Below, one piece after another: positions 14,201 through 26,358 of a stretch of DNA of 64,000 bases; within the stretch, counting starts at the first letter, position 1, and every line of letters starts with the position of its first letter. The notes under the pieces were generated by a model. It was not told the origin of the DNA. It worked only from the letters and a program-made list of their open reading frames with translations, and did not search any database. Made by a program: the position numbers and the translations under genes. The stretch is taken from NCBI GenBank assembly GCA_949152475.1, contig OX424570.1, positions 6,498,181 through 6,562,180 of the forward strand, written 5' to 3'. This DNA comes from Terebella lapidaria (lineage: Eukaryota > Annelida > Polychaeta > Terebellida > Terebellidae).

Positions 14201-17200
14201 GATCAAGATACGACCCTAAATATCAGTGGCTAGCCACAATAGGGTTAAAACATGGCAGTGTGCGGCCATATTGTGATATAGGTCCCACTCATTTCACACG
14301 CCATGATTTAAATGTATCCATTCGCAATTCCGTTGTCCCCTACCACCACCATATAGGATTTCCCAAGAGATCGAAGTTGGCAGAAAACATTAAAATGGTG
14401 TTATTATTTTAACTGAATAATCTTCACCATAATGTAGCAGGACCTATTTCACAAGGTTAATGGATATACTAGTTGTAATTATTCTGTGGCAAAGACAATA
14501 GGATCTTTGAAGTTTAAGTGCTTAGTCAACCATACATCTTTGTGTCATACTATGCATCCAGATTATCCACCATACATAGAAAAAAAACCCAATTATACTC
14601 TGATTTTTCTAACTCGTTTACACCGTTTTTTGCCGATATTTTTGCGATGTTTAATGGTATCGTATTGTAACTTGGCATACTTCACCTGGAGATCAAACGG
14701 CATTTTTCTGCAAACTTTCAGACTTCTGCTCATAGAACTGTGAGAGTTAGCAATCTACTGCAATGATAAATTTTCCCTGAAATCCTGTCGTTTGCATGTC
14801 AACAAATATTGTTTTCCTTTGGCACGTGATGGGCGATTCTGTTCCGATAATTTGCATAGGGGCGAGGGTTAGGATTCGGGTCCGCCCACGCAGGTAAACT
14901 GATTCGAAATTACTCGCACGTTCAGGCACCTTGACGACAACTGACAACCCGATCCCCCTATTACGACTAATTTGAACTTGTCCATTTGGATTCCGTCATC
15001 AGTTGTCGAGAAGCAAGCAATATGTCGGCGCCCATGGTTCGAGCAAATCCTCGCTTAAATAAAACTTTTGTGTTTTGAAAGAAATAGATAGCGTTCCGGA
15101 AGGCAGGTTTGTGTAAATTAATTGCCGTTTGTATCACAGATATGCAATATTCAGTTAAATAGTTCGCTCGAAGTAACTTGACTGAACTGAAGGCAAAAAA
15201 CGGTGTAAACGAGTTAAAAAATCAGAGTATATGTACTAATCGCCTCATGATCCCACCGTAGAGAGAAGTGGAGCAAGTTTGCAGATTCGAGATGTCATCA
15301 CAAAGGTCTTGGAGAACAGACCGACTGATCCTGTCACATTCCTCGCAGAACAGTGAGTACTGGCTGTCTGTCCATTGATAATTTATTATTCACCAGTTTC
15401 AAGCTGAAGATTGTAATGCCTAATGCAAGAATTTCAATCGAGAATTATATTATATCTATCATGTTTTGTTTTAGTTTGTGTGGAAATAATTGATTGCTAT
15501 GTATCAGATTGATAAAAATTTACCCGTGCAAATTTTTGTTGTTGCAGTTTTGAATCTCTGGGAGACAAGGTCGATAAGGTTGCCAAGGCAACCAAACAGG
15601 TGACTCACACACATTACACAAAACCTGCCTTCGCCAACAATCTTCTGACAGCTTATGATACACTGTCCGGGCATTCTAAAGGTGAGGCTGGAATTTCACA
15701 TTATATTTAAATTTTGTTTGCCGATAAAAATATATTATAAAGATAATCGTGATAGTTTCGAATAGTGTGAGATTCTATAACATTTAAAAATTACGTTTAG
15801 TTGTAAAATATAATAACACTGGAGTGGTTGGAACCAAACTATATAGTCAACAATAACCTTTATTATAGCATGAAGTGTATAATATCTGTCATAATACCAT
15901 TCGATTGATCTTGTTTTGAATCTTGAAAAAAACTTGTGAAGTGATGTTGACTTAACCCCTTACTTCCCAACTGGACATGTAGTTAACCCCTTACCTTCTC
16001 TCTCAACCTGCTAATACCTTCTGTACAGTAACCATGGCAACAGACAGGAGAAGTAAGGCTGCCCGTCGGGTCACAGGTAATGAAAACAATTTTGAATCAG
16101 TGATTCTTATGTAAATCAGCTTATTTTCTGGAAAGTTGAAGCGAATGTACCATAATTACAATTGTTTACAAATTCAATGAATATTTCAAATTTGAAGAAG
16201 TTGAATGCAACAATGATGAACAGAAATTTTTTGTATAGCTATGTTATGTTGCTTTGTATAGATCTACTGGTATTTTGTTGAACTGTATCAATGTAAAATT
16301 GTATATATGTTTATACATACACTAAGTACCGTATTTATTCAATTAGTTCGAACACTCTAATAATTCGAACACCAAAAATTATTGAAGACAATAATTTTCA
16401 AATTGACTCGTTTAGTTCGAACAGCGAACGAAATCAGCTTGTCAGATGTCAAAACTGACAACTCACCAGGCGGCAGCACTACGAAATGAGTAATCAGCGA
16501 TATATTCGCCAGGTGGCAGTGTTTGCATAGAGGTACATTATGACGGGCTCATAATGTACCTCTATGATATGAGCGGAAATATTGAAAGCGCGGACCTCAT
16601 AGTGCCAGGCGGTTTGCGAAGTTTTTCCGATTCGAATGACTCGATTGCACTGCAATATGACTAGAATTTAGTATCAATGTGAGATTATAAACAACAGTTA
16701 CCGGGCGATTTAGCAGCCAGTTATTCGAGTTTTCTAAAAATGCTAGTTCATAGTTGTCTGCGGTTAACCTATCAATCGTACAGTACAAGCCCTAGTTCCA
16801 ACCACCATGATGAACGGTATCTGTCAACTCTCGTATGATAAATCTGGGTTTGCGGTTTCTTTTCCGTTTTGACGGACGATTTTATCGTGAATCTAATAAT
16901 TCGAACATTTCAAAATTTAATTATTTTTAGCTGTTCGAACTAATTGAATAAATACAGTACAGCCATTTCTGCTCTGTTCACAAACTTCCCCCCCATCGAT
17001 AAATTATATTGTACGTTAACCGTTTGGACTCATGTAGGTTCATGTTTGTATTGTGGAAACGGGTAAACAGGCAGAAGCTGTCCATGTATTTAACTTTTGT
17101 TTTGACTATTTCATCACAGGTCAGCCAATCAAGGGGCTCAGTGGATCCACATACATGGAACTTCTGCATTCCCTTTGCAAGTAAGTGGCATGTTCATCTT

Positions 17201-20200
17201 GATTTAAAAACAATTTCTGAAATGATACACGTGTTGCAGTTCACTGCAATGATCTCAGAGTGATTTAGAAACCAATAACATTGTACGAAATTCTGCAAGA
17301 TCATAGTTTATCTTTCTGTTCCATGAATTAACGAATAGCCACGCCTAGAACTTTAAATCAAAAGCTGTTTTGACTGAAAAAGCATCTTATCTAACAATTT
17401 CCCTCACAAACTCAAAATGTCAATAACTTGAGAGAAGTTCTAACCAGTAAAGTTTCATCTTGTTTCGTAGGACGTACCCCCCAACGGTTCGAGACAAACT
17501 CTTCAAGAAAATCCGCTGTAAGGATTTTGAAGTCATTCCGTTTGACGTGTTCCGATCATCTGTCTTCACCTGCTTAGTACTCAAAGGTAACATCCCTTGA
17601 AATCGGTTGAAGGTGATAACTTGTCATGCTCAGCGATACTTACCTCTGACTGTGGGTGCCTAGAAAAGACGGCACTCATTCGCCAAACGCGCATGAAATG
17701 CTGGTGAACTAAATAAAATTAAAGCCTAGTGGTACGGTTACACCCCGCGGATGTGTCAGTGCATCCAAGTATCGATTACGTCATTCATTGGCCAGTCAAG
17801 TGCCTCCATAGCTCACATTCTGTTTTTGGTGAGCACTCCTCAACATATTTCACGCTGTCAACGATGGATGTTCGAATTTTTGGAAGTCATTTCTTCAACA
17901 TGGAGAGCAAACAAAAAAGTGTGCCAAGTGCTGGCAGTTTTTTTCCGGGGTACTGTCCGATCACTGGAGTTTGCTATACCAACCGGTTTGAGAGTGACCT
18001 GGCTGACCACATGTTGGAGTCTTCTTGACCGAGCCCCGAATTTGATCAGAGTCTTCCCATCTTTCGCGCTTCTGCAGCCATCAGTCGGAGCGATGTCTTA
18101 TGGCTTGCGGGTTCTGGGGTCCCCCTCTCGGTTCCCAGATTCCAGGACTGCTCTGGAATGTCGGTTGCCACTTCACTCAGGGTCTCCTCCCCCCTAGTGC
18201 AACCACATTCCCAGAGCTCTTCCTGTTTAGCTTGTTGACCTCTTGCTTCCACAACTTCAATTCTGCAAACCCGGGCCTCACCTGGGAACAGTTCCTTGGT
18301 CCTGGCTGCCGAGCCAGTGACTTTCAGGCCCCGGGTTAAGGAGCCCCTCATGGCCGAGAAACCAAATATTCCACAGAGGACTTGCAGAACTGAGAAATCT
18401 GTTTTTTCTGTGCTTAATATCCCTGTGTTTTTCAGATCTATGACAACTTGCCACCTAGTCCTGACATGAATTTCTGCCTCTGAAGCTCGAGACGGTAGTT
18501 ATTAGGTGACTGGACCTATAGTCTGCCAAAAGTGTTGCCGTGGAGATGAGCCCATCCACGTCGGCATCCCTCTACATTTTTAGCTTCTCAGGTCACGTGG
18601 CCCGACAAGCTTATGTCGTCAGTTGGCGTCCAGTGTCCGGTCTCCGTCCATACGTCCGTCCGACGTCTGTCTGTGAACGCAGAACGTCAAAATCTGTGTG
18701 ATGAATTTTCGCGAAATTGTTTGTAAATGTCCTCAGCCTTTGTCCTTAGTTGGTGCATGTCATTTGTACGTCCATCTGTCCATCATCCGTCTATGAGCTT
18801 AAAGTCTCGAAATCTGTCTTGTACGGACATTTGTACATCTGTCGGTCATCTGTCCGTTGTCCGTCTGTGAGCAAAAATCTCAAAATCTGCTTGATCAATT
18901 TTTCTGAAATTCTGTGTAAATGTTCCGTGTGAAAATTTCTTAAAGTGGTATTTTTAGGTTGCTGGACATATGATCCGATTACTTATGGCATGGCGATGCG
19001 TCATCCGTCCATCTGGCTGTCTAGTTGTCTAGCTGTCTGTTCGTTTAGAACAAGTTCATATTTGAAGTGATCAATCAAATTTCTCTGAAATTGTGCACAA
19101 AAATACCTGAAAATATTTCAAGGGGGAGATATTGGCCAGAGTGGGCGAAAAGCTGAAACAGCACTCTCAGTCAGACGCTTTCACCTCTCATGGTGAAGTT
19201 TACAACAGCTTCATTAACAAGGCCAGTTCCTGCAGCTGCAGCAGTACGGCCAGGAGTGTTACTGCTTCTTTAGGCACATCGGGCTCCTTCAGTCTTTCTG
19301 TGGGTCTGAAAGCTTCAGGCGGTTGGAGACTGGTTTTTGATGCAGTTTGAGCTTGAGATGCTAGCACACAGAACAGAAATTTTTACCAGAATTGAAGACC
19401 AGTGTCCCGAAATGTTTTTGAGCCAGGCGCAGTGGTCAGTCCACCTGTGTACATGTACCTCCATGGGTTTCAAGGTCAACCACAAGAAGTGTTCGTTTCC
19501 GTGGCAGGAATTCATCTTCTTTGGTATACCTACTGACTATTTTAGAGACTGGGTTGCCGATGGGAGATCTCCAGTCAAAATTGTCCATGTTGTCTGAAAA
19601 GGTTTCTCATCGCAATTCCACAAAAGACCGAAAAGTCTCTCTCGGCATCCTAGTGGCCGTGATACGCTGGTTCCTTTGTGTCGACTTTATATCTGCCCAT
19701 CCCAGCTCTGTCTGCAGGCAGAGTGGTCACAGATGGACACAATTAGCAGCAATGTCTCCCCGAAGAGGTGTCGCTACTTCGTTGATTGGTGGATCCTTCC
19801 AATCTACTGCAGGTGGCTCTGGTTGGCCTGCTGCCTCCATCCAGGCACATCTTTACGGATGTCAATTTTGAGTCCTGGAGTTCACATTGGGACGGCAGAG
19901 AATTTTTGGACATGTGGTCGGAGCTGCAGTATCAGTGATATATAAATATGCTGGGGATAGGTATGGTTTCCTCAGCACTCGGGCGTTTGTGCTCTGGACC
20001 GGGAGCTTTGTGCTCTGCATCAGCTGTATGGTCGCATAGCCTACGAGGTTCGCAACATCTCTACTCCTTGAACGTTTTCTCATAACGTTGGTACCAGATG
20101 CGTTATGCATCGTTACCATCTTTCTTCCTACAGGAGATAATTCCAAGCTGGCATACTTACCAGTAGCCACCAACCGTCCACATCGATAACTAGGTTGGGG

Positions 20201-21394
20201 CGCCAGTTCTGGGGCTAACTTAATTACTTGTATTTTCTCTGGAACCTGTCCCCTTCTGACCATTCCCGCAATCAGAAGTACGGTCAGTATCTCATAGCAA
20301 GCAGAACTGACATGTGAGCTACTAGTTACACCAATTACTTGCTTACCCACAAGGGGGTACGTAACTGTACCACGGGAAATTGATTTTCTATTTAGTTCAC
20401 GCACATTTTTTATCGTTTGGCGAATGAGTGAGTGCTATCTAATCAAGGCACCCCCAGTCAAAGGTAAGTAGGCAAAAAATGAAAATAAAATGTAAGGCTA
20501 AAACTTTTCATTTTCAAGATTTCTCCGGACTTTGCAATATTGCTATGTTGATTAAGATTATTAGTCTTTAGGTTATGAATAATTAGTTTAACAAGATCCT
20601 AAAATAAAACCCGAAACACTCACAATACGTATCAAGCATCTTTGAATGAGTCAAACACGTACATAAGTATAAACTATTGATATTGCTACATATGTGTGTA
20701 TATCCTTTCATCCCGTAGATTTCCTGGGCCAGGCCGAGGCTTTATATCAGTCACTCGACTTACACAAATCCGGACGAGTTGATGCCACACTGTGTGACGC
20801 TGTAACTAAGCAACTCAGCGACGCTATATCGGGGACCTCGTCTAATCCAACATCGTATGTACAGATATGTCAGATTTATTTGGAAAAGATAAGAAAATTT
20901 TACAAAGACAAAATATTTTTCTGTTCATTTTGACATATTTTGTGACGAATAATCTTACTTTTTTGGGACAGTTGCCAATTGTATTCGATTTTATGTTACT
21001 TTAATGAGATCATGATGAATAGTATCTGTTTTGCAGCGTCATTCAGGCTGGGTATATGCTGGGCCCAAAGAAACTTCACTCGTCTTTATCATCGGTAAGT
21101 CTGAATTTCTAGCCATATCTGCGAACTGACTATTTATTTATTTGATCTCTGGTGATTAAATTATTGCCAATACTTTTTCCATTTCATCATAATAAATCAA
21201 ATACTGTTTATTTCCAATTTCCCAAGGCTATCCTGAAAACTACCGCCGACAAGAAGACGTTGACACAGGATGATTTTGTGATAAACGCCGCAGATAGTTT
21301 CCTGACGAAGGTACGGGATTTGGACACTGCCTGGTCCGGTGATGAAATCTCTAATTTCTTACTTGAGGACAATTCCGACAGCGAAGCTTCATGA
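11231..21394 (+). CDS. TPGS1: tubulin polyglutamylase complex subunit 1, nine coding exons
   Basis: Non-catalytic subunit of the TTLL1 tubulin polyglutamylase complex, which adds glutamate side chains to tubulin tails in cilia, centrioles and neurites. Exons are 11231-11321, 15262-15352, 15548-15681, 16029-16076, 17120-17180, 17471-17586, 20719-20854, 21037-21094 and 21227-21394. All have GT-AG borders and matching phases and sum to 903 nt, 300 aa (human protein about 290). Family-specific stretches are LQIRDVITKVLENRPTDP at about 37-54 followed by FLAEHFESLG (dimerization/docking-like N-terminus), AFANNLLTAYDTLS at 88-101, YMELLHSLCK at 133-142, IPFDVFRSSVFTCLVL at 164-179 and AGYMLGPKKL at 230-239. 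The C-terminus is acidic (EDNSDSEAS). Every junction restores the expected alignment with the vertebrate protein, including FL|ERSG at exon 1/2, so the gene looks intact. Introns of 3.9 and 3.1 kb hold most of the transposons. The start is the only ATG that opens the first conserved block. Confidence 0.93.
11505..12141. mobile_element. hAT-like MITE in TPGS1 intron 1
   Basis: Ends are TAGGGCTTCAACAAGTAC and the inverse of GTACTAGTTGAAGCCGTA. Flanks TTCCAAAT (11497-11504) and TTCCGAAT (12142-12149) form an 8-bp target duplication with one mismatch, the hAT signature. A second nested inverted repeat near 11665-11710 and 11838-11876 ('cgtcctaaattcg', 'aaattcgccaac') makes the element fold back. 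It has no transposase. Confidence 0.75.
12256..13791. mobile_element. AGGTTACC element with internal minisatellite (intron 1)
   Basis: Terminal inverted repeats AGGTTACCGGAC (12256-12267) and GTCCGGTAACCT (13780-13791). The left end is also a hairpin: AGGTTACCGGAC, TTATG, GTCCGATAACCT (12256-12284). A 'gttgcgtccgtcgtccg' tract follows, then about eight copies of a roughly 120-bp block (12720-13770) with 'gacatataggaaatgata', 'gaccttgaatttgacct' and 'caaggtcataggacaaaa'. There is no coding capacity, so it is a non-autonomous DNA element of unknown superfamily. Relatives lie at 24638-26025 and 57075-57520. Confidence 0.75.
14596..15229. mobile_element. mariner-like MITE ending 32 bp before TPGS1 exon 2
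   Basis: The left end begins TACTCTGATTTTTC and the right end is its inverse. The inverted repeats run about 38 bp with one indel and include 'aactcgtttacaccg' and 'ttttttgcc'. TA dinucleotides at 14594-14595 and 15230-15231 fit a TA target duplication. The element stops 32 bases before exon 2 at 15262, leaving a TACTAAT branch-point-like motif at 15234-15240 just outside it. The open frames inside are not genes. Confidence 0.75.
16329..16957. mobile_element. Tigger/pogo-like MITE in a TPGS1 intron
   Basis: Both ends read C(C/T)GTATTTATTCAATTAG inward, continuing TTCGAACA. TA is duplicated at 16327-16328 and 16958-16959. The end sequence resembles Tc1/mariner (Tigger) families. No transposase is present. 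Inside, CATAGAGGTACATTATGA and its exact inverse form an 18-bp perfect hairpin stem near 16527-16567. Confidence 0.75.
17700..20410 (+). mobile_element. degenerate DIRS-like (tyrosine-recombinase) retroelement remnant in TPGS1 intron
   Basis: Plus-strand fragments at 19337-19945 keep the order of a DIRS/Ngaro polymerase in broken frames: SMGFKVNHKKCSFPWQEFIF (family L-G-F-x-I-N-x-E-K-S then F-x-F-L-G), KVSLGILVAVIRWF, then TDVNFESWSSHWDGREF and YINMLGIGMVSSALGRL (RNase H region). The GC-rich block 17.7-18.35 kb has overlapping frames, one with a Cys-containing stretch, possibly a gag remnant. The block 20040-20410 is GC-richer and may be an element end. Many stops and frameshifts show it is dead. 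Boundaries are approximate. Confidence 0.5.
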
Positions 21395-21686
21395 TTATTC
21401 TCCGAAAAAATAATGTCCCCGTGCATTATGATATTTTTCTTCGAATGTGTGACGTTATGACGAACATATTCTGTAGAATTAGTCATGCAAATGATATGCA
21501 CTGTATTTGAAATAGCTGTTGTGTGGCATAGAACTAGTTCTCATTTTCAGTAGTATTTATTTTCTGGCAGATCATTTCTTGAGCTATACATAATTCCTCA
21601 GCACTGCCAAATATTACTGTCACAGTCGTGCTTATGAAAAATAATGAAACATCTGCATTTGAACTTATGTCACTAATTCAATAATT

Positions 21687-23226
21687 GTATCCCCCGAACA
21701 AAGTTCGGCGGATACTATGGATTTACGATCGTCGCGCCGCCGCCGCGTCCGCGTCCGCAGACACTTTCTTGTGAACGCGCTGCAGGTTGCAAATATGAAC
21801 CGATTTTGATAATATTTTATATGGACATGTCTTATGGTGAGATCTGGACACCTATCGATTTTGGTTGCCATAGCAACCAAAATAGCCGATTGGCGTAACA
21901 TTTTGTGCTCAAATTAGCCTGTTTAACACACATGGGTTGTGAACGCTCTACGGGTGGGAGTTTTCAATGAATGATGATGAAATCGCACAGGCTCAATGAG
22001 AAAGACCATCACACGAAACCTATTGTTTTTCAGAATGATCGAATAAATATTAATAAGTTTGAGAGGTTAACTTATTACAACAATTAAAATACCTACTTTG
22101 ACATGTGTGATCACTCCAATAACCTGTACTATGAAAGCAAATTGCACTGGATTCTTGTTCAGAATACAGAACTGATGTTTTTGGTGAAAAAAGAACAATA
22201 TTACTGAATAAGTTAACATTGGTTTTACTAGTTAAGTCTATTATTGACCACAATAAAATAGTTAAGACAAGAAACATTTATTATTGAGCTCAAGAAGGTA
22301 AAGGTTTTGTCCAGTAGAGACTTCACAGGTGTAACCGAATAAGTTAACATTATTTTTACTAGTTAAGTCTATTATTGGCCACAATAAAAATAGTTAAGAC
22401 AAGAAACATTTGTTATTGGGCTCAACAAGGTAAAGCTTCTGTGCAGTAGAGATTTCATGGCTGTAGCCGAATAAGTTAACATCAGTTTTACTAGTTAAGT
22501 CTATTATTGACCTCAAGAAAAATAGTTGAGACAAGAAACATTTATTATTGAACTCAACAATTTAAAAGTTTTGTCCAGTAGAGATTTCATGGGTGTAACC
22601 GGATAAGTTAACATTATTTTTACCAGTAAAGTCAATTTTTACTTCGAATTTCAACTTGGAACCAAGTTTGGCACATATTATGAATTAAAATATAATTTAT
22701 GGTGAAAAGATCGATCTGGCTCTAATTTCGTCATCTTGAAATGCAGTTTTGGTAAACTTTTACTTGAATTTCAGCTTGAAACCAAGTTTGGCACATATTA
22801 TGAATTAAAATTTAAATTATGGTGAAAAGTTGATCTGGCTCCAATTTCGTCATCTTGAAATGTAGTTTTGGTCAACTTTTACTTTGAATTTCAACTTGGA
22901 ACATAGTATGAGTTGTTTGGCACATAGTAGAGTTGAAATATAACTTACAGTGAAAAGTTCGATCTGGCTCCAATTTAGTCATCTCGCAACTTAGTTGCGA
23001 ACCAAGTTTGTCAAATATTCTTAGTTGAAATATAGCTTTAGGTGAAAACTTTTATCTGGCTGTAATTTCGTTATTTTTTTCGAAAATGTCGAAATGGAAA
23101 TTCGAATGCAGTGATTTTAGTGGTGATCTTGAATTCGACCTTCAATAAGTTTGAAAGGTTTCACACTCACAATGTACATCAGCGATATATTTGGGGCAAC
23201 AGGGATGATAGGGCTACGGGGGATAC
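21687..23226. mobile_element. DNA element with TIR GTATCCCCCG and two internal minisatellites
   Basis: GTATCCCCCG at 21687-21696 is mirrored by CGGGGGATAC at 23217-23226; the element may extend to about 23262, where 'cggtcgtaggcgaccg' forms a hairpin matching the left-end hairpin CGAACAAAGTTCG. Inside are about four copies of a roughly 145-bp unit (22060-22640, with 'gaataagttaacatt' and 'agttaagtctattattg'). Three to four copies of a different, roughly 120-bp unit follow (22640-23060, with 'tttggcacatattatg' and 'gatctggct'). There is no coding sequence. It begins about 290 bases after the TPGS1 stop. Confidence 0.7.
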
Positions 23227-23412
23227 ACCCAAGCGGTCGTAGGCGACCGGAAGCGTCTAGTTTTAACAATTCAAAGTCCATGCAAAGATCATGAGAAATT
23301 GAAAGTGATTGCAATTTATATTTGATTAAAACAGAATACTAGTAACTTGCAAAACATACAAAAAGCTGAAATCCCACATCTGTTTACGATTGCATTTCTA
23401 ACATTCCATCGT

Positions 23413-23529
23413 TTATTTTAGGTACATCGTCTCCGATGATGATATCTGTTTTGTTGCTGGCTCCGTTCTCCTCCTGCCTTTGATGTTGTCTACTCCACCT
23501 GTTTCTCTTAGTAGCTTCCCAATAGATTC
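23413..23529 (-). CDS. possible terminal coding exon, unidentified
   Basis: An acceptor-like TTTAG precedes a 38-codon open frame ending in TAA. It begins ESIGKLLRETGGVDNIKG, continues RRRTEPATKQ and ends SSSETMYLK. Composition is exon-like and GC-richer than its surroundings, but no partner exon was found and it could be transposon-derived. The rest of 23270-24637 shows no other feature. Confidence 0.25.
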   Translation of the reverse strand, partial: ESIGKLLRETGGVDNIKGRRRTEPATKQISSSETMYLK

Positions 23530-24637
23530 CTAAATGCCATAAATTACTGTCTGAATAATTTAGTGTTCTACTATTACACTATTATTGCAATGCTGTTTGT
23601 ATCATCGTTCTTATAAGCAGCATTGTTACAGGCTCTATAAAAATCTATTTATAAATTATTGTAATCCATAGTACAGCTTTTTTGCTTGTTTACAGTTTTA
23701 TGCTTGTTTACAATTTGATAAATATTGTATTTTTTTTGCTGGTAGATGTAGTTTAGCAAATAAATAGTAGTTTCAATGAGTGAAATAAGGCCTTTATCAT
23801 TGGCACAATCTATCTTTCAGTATCACAGTTTTCCACTTTTGTTAGCGCCATCTTTGTGTTGTTGAATTGAAGAAAAATATTAAGTACACGGAATTTGTAC
23901 ATTCGAATTGCTTCAACAAGAATGTATTTTTGATTATCGTATTGTTCCAAGTATTCATGTCGTTACATCTTCATATCAGAAATGCTAATCATCTTGTGTA
24001 GAAACGTTATGATAATCTCCTCTCCAAAGAATACATTATGATACGAGTACTTAAAACAGCATGTTGTTGAAAATAAGATGTTTTTAATTCAGACTATTTA
24101 TAATATGTTCAAGTTTCCTACTGTGTGTATGTTGTTGAATGTGTATAAAAGAAGAAAGAAACCATTGAATTTGTTGTTTGTTCTGTAACAAGTTATGTTA
24201 TACAAATATAGACATTAGATCCTTGAAACACAAATTCCTGGATCAGTTTCAAATAGAAAATTGATTCATATAAGATCATAGAAAGGTGTATTTATTTATA
24301 GTTTCCATACAATATCTCACATTACCAACATATGTTATAAACACCAGGTATAAAACAAATACTATAGTATCTTGACTTACAGTACAACAATAATAAAAGA
24401 GTTATGAAGAAAATATATCACAATATTTGGTGACTTAGGAAGTGAAACATCCATCGGTCCCTTGGAAGCCTGGGTTCATGAATGTTTGAGTATATCTTTT
24501 GATCACAGAATATTTGGAGTCATACCAGCGCTACCAAAGACGTTTTAGAAGCTGTCCACGAACTGTTCTTGCCCAATGGTGAAAGGTGCGACTCAACTTC
24601 TAAATTTCTAACTAGAAATTAACCCAAGAGCTAAGAA

Positions 24638-26025
24638 AGGATACCGGACAATATATATTTTAGATATTAGCTTTTTGTCCCATGACCTTGAAAATAAGGT
24701 CGTTGGTCAACTCAAGGTCACGAGAATATTCAGCATATATCATTTCTAGTACATCCCGAATTGATTCCTAAGCTGTAAAGTCGATAATAAGTGAGATATT
24801 AGCCAGTTATGATCTGACCTTGAAAGTGAGGTCAAAGGTGAAGTTCAAGGTCATGAGAATATTCAGCATCTTTCATTTCCATTGTGTTCGCAATTGATTC
24901 CTAAGCTGTAAAGTCGATGATAAGCAAGACATTAGCTATTTTGTGCTCTGACCTTGAAAATAAGGTCAAGGTCAAATTCAAGGTCTTCAGAATATTAAGT
25001 GTATATCATTTTCCATATGTCCACAATTGGTTCCCAAGCTATTAAGTCAATAGAGAAGCAAGATCTTAGCCATTTTGCCTTTTGACCTTGAAAATGACGT
25101 CAAAGGTCGAATCCAACATCATGGCAATATTCAGGATATATCATTTCTTATATGTCCACAATTGCTCCCTAAGCTGTAAAGTCGATGATAAGTGCGATAT
25201 TAGTCATTTTGTCCTGTGACTTTGATAATGAGGTCAAAGGTCAAATTCAAGGTCATGACAATAATCTGCATATATCATTTCCTATATGTTCATAATTGAT
25301 TCCTAAGCTGTAAAGTCGATAAGAAGCGAGATATTAGCCAATTTGTGCTCTGACCTTGAAACCGAGGTCAGAGGTCAAATTCAAGGTCACGAGGATATTC
25401 AGCATATATCATTTCCTATATGCCCACAATTGATTCCTAGTCCTTAATCTCAATATTAAGTGAGCTATTAGGCTTAATGGGTCCCATTATAAAGCATAGG
25501 AGAATTTAACATGGGAAAGTTCCATTTGGGCCGAGTTTGGGCCCAAAATGGTCCACTTCGAGCGATTAAAGGGCAACGAAATTTATACATGTCATAGGGG
25601 TACATATGAGGAGTGTTATGCATCAATAAGAAAAAAGTTACTGAACAGATTTTGAGAAAACGACCGTCAAAGTTCAAAATTGGCCATTTTTCGACGAAAA
25701 CGGCAGCTCTGACTTCAAAACCGAAGTCAGAGGTCAAATTCAAGGTCACGAGAATATTCAGCATATCTCATTTCCTATATGTCCACAATTGATTCCTAAT
25801 CTCTAATCTCAATATTATAGATTAAAACGGCCGCCATTTTGAAGAAAATCAGAAAACTGAAAAAAATTCTTTCCTGGAAATATTTTTAGGTATTTTTGTG
25901 CAAAATTTTAGAAATATTCCATAGTAAACTTTAAAGATAAAAATGTAAACGGATGGACGGACCACGGACGGACGACGGACGCAACGCCATGCCAATAGGT
26001 TATCGGACCATAGATCAGGTAACCT
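24638..26025. mobile_element. AGGTTACC element, inverted relative of the intron-1 copy
   Basis: The left end is a degraded 'aggataccggac' at 24638-24649. The right end has the subterminal 'ataggttatcggacc' and terminal 'aggtaacct' (26017-26025). Inside are about seven copies of the 120-bp block in the opposite orientation to 12.3-13.8 kb ('ttcaaggtcatgag', 'atatcatttcctatatg', 'aattgattcctaagctgt') and the inverted 'acggacgacggacgcaacg' tract. It separates TPGS1 from the convergent channel gene. Confidence 0.75.
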
Positions 26026-26358
26026 AAAAATAGGGTTGCAATCTAGAAGCCAAATAGAAGCGAACTCCACGAACTGCTAAGTGTTGTTACATCCATCCCA
26101 ATAGCATTACAACAGTCAATTATCTATACTTTCATACAATATCCAACATTACCCACATATGTTATAAATACAAGGATAGAATGTACAGAAACAGATGGGA
26201 AAATTGTTGCATAATATATACAATATGATAGATGGTACCCTTGAGTATAACGTTTAGGAATACAGCGTCCATATCGCCTCGATTTATAAAATCCATGTTG
26301 GCGTGGGATATTCCTATAATATGATTGTCAATTTGACTAGTACTGTTTGCAGTTAAAA

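Noticed and set aside
19862..20404. 180-codon minus-strand frame inside the TPGS1 intron
   Set aside because: It overlaps the plus-strand DIRS-like RNase H remnant and a GC-rich probable element end; composition but not motifs make it long.
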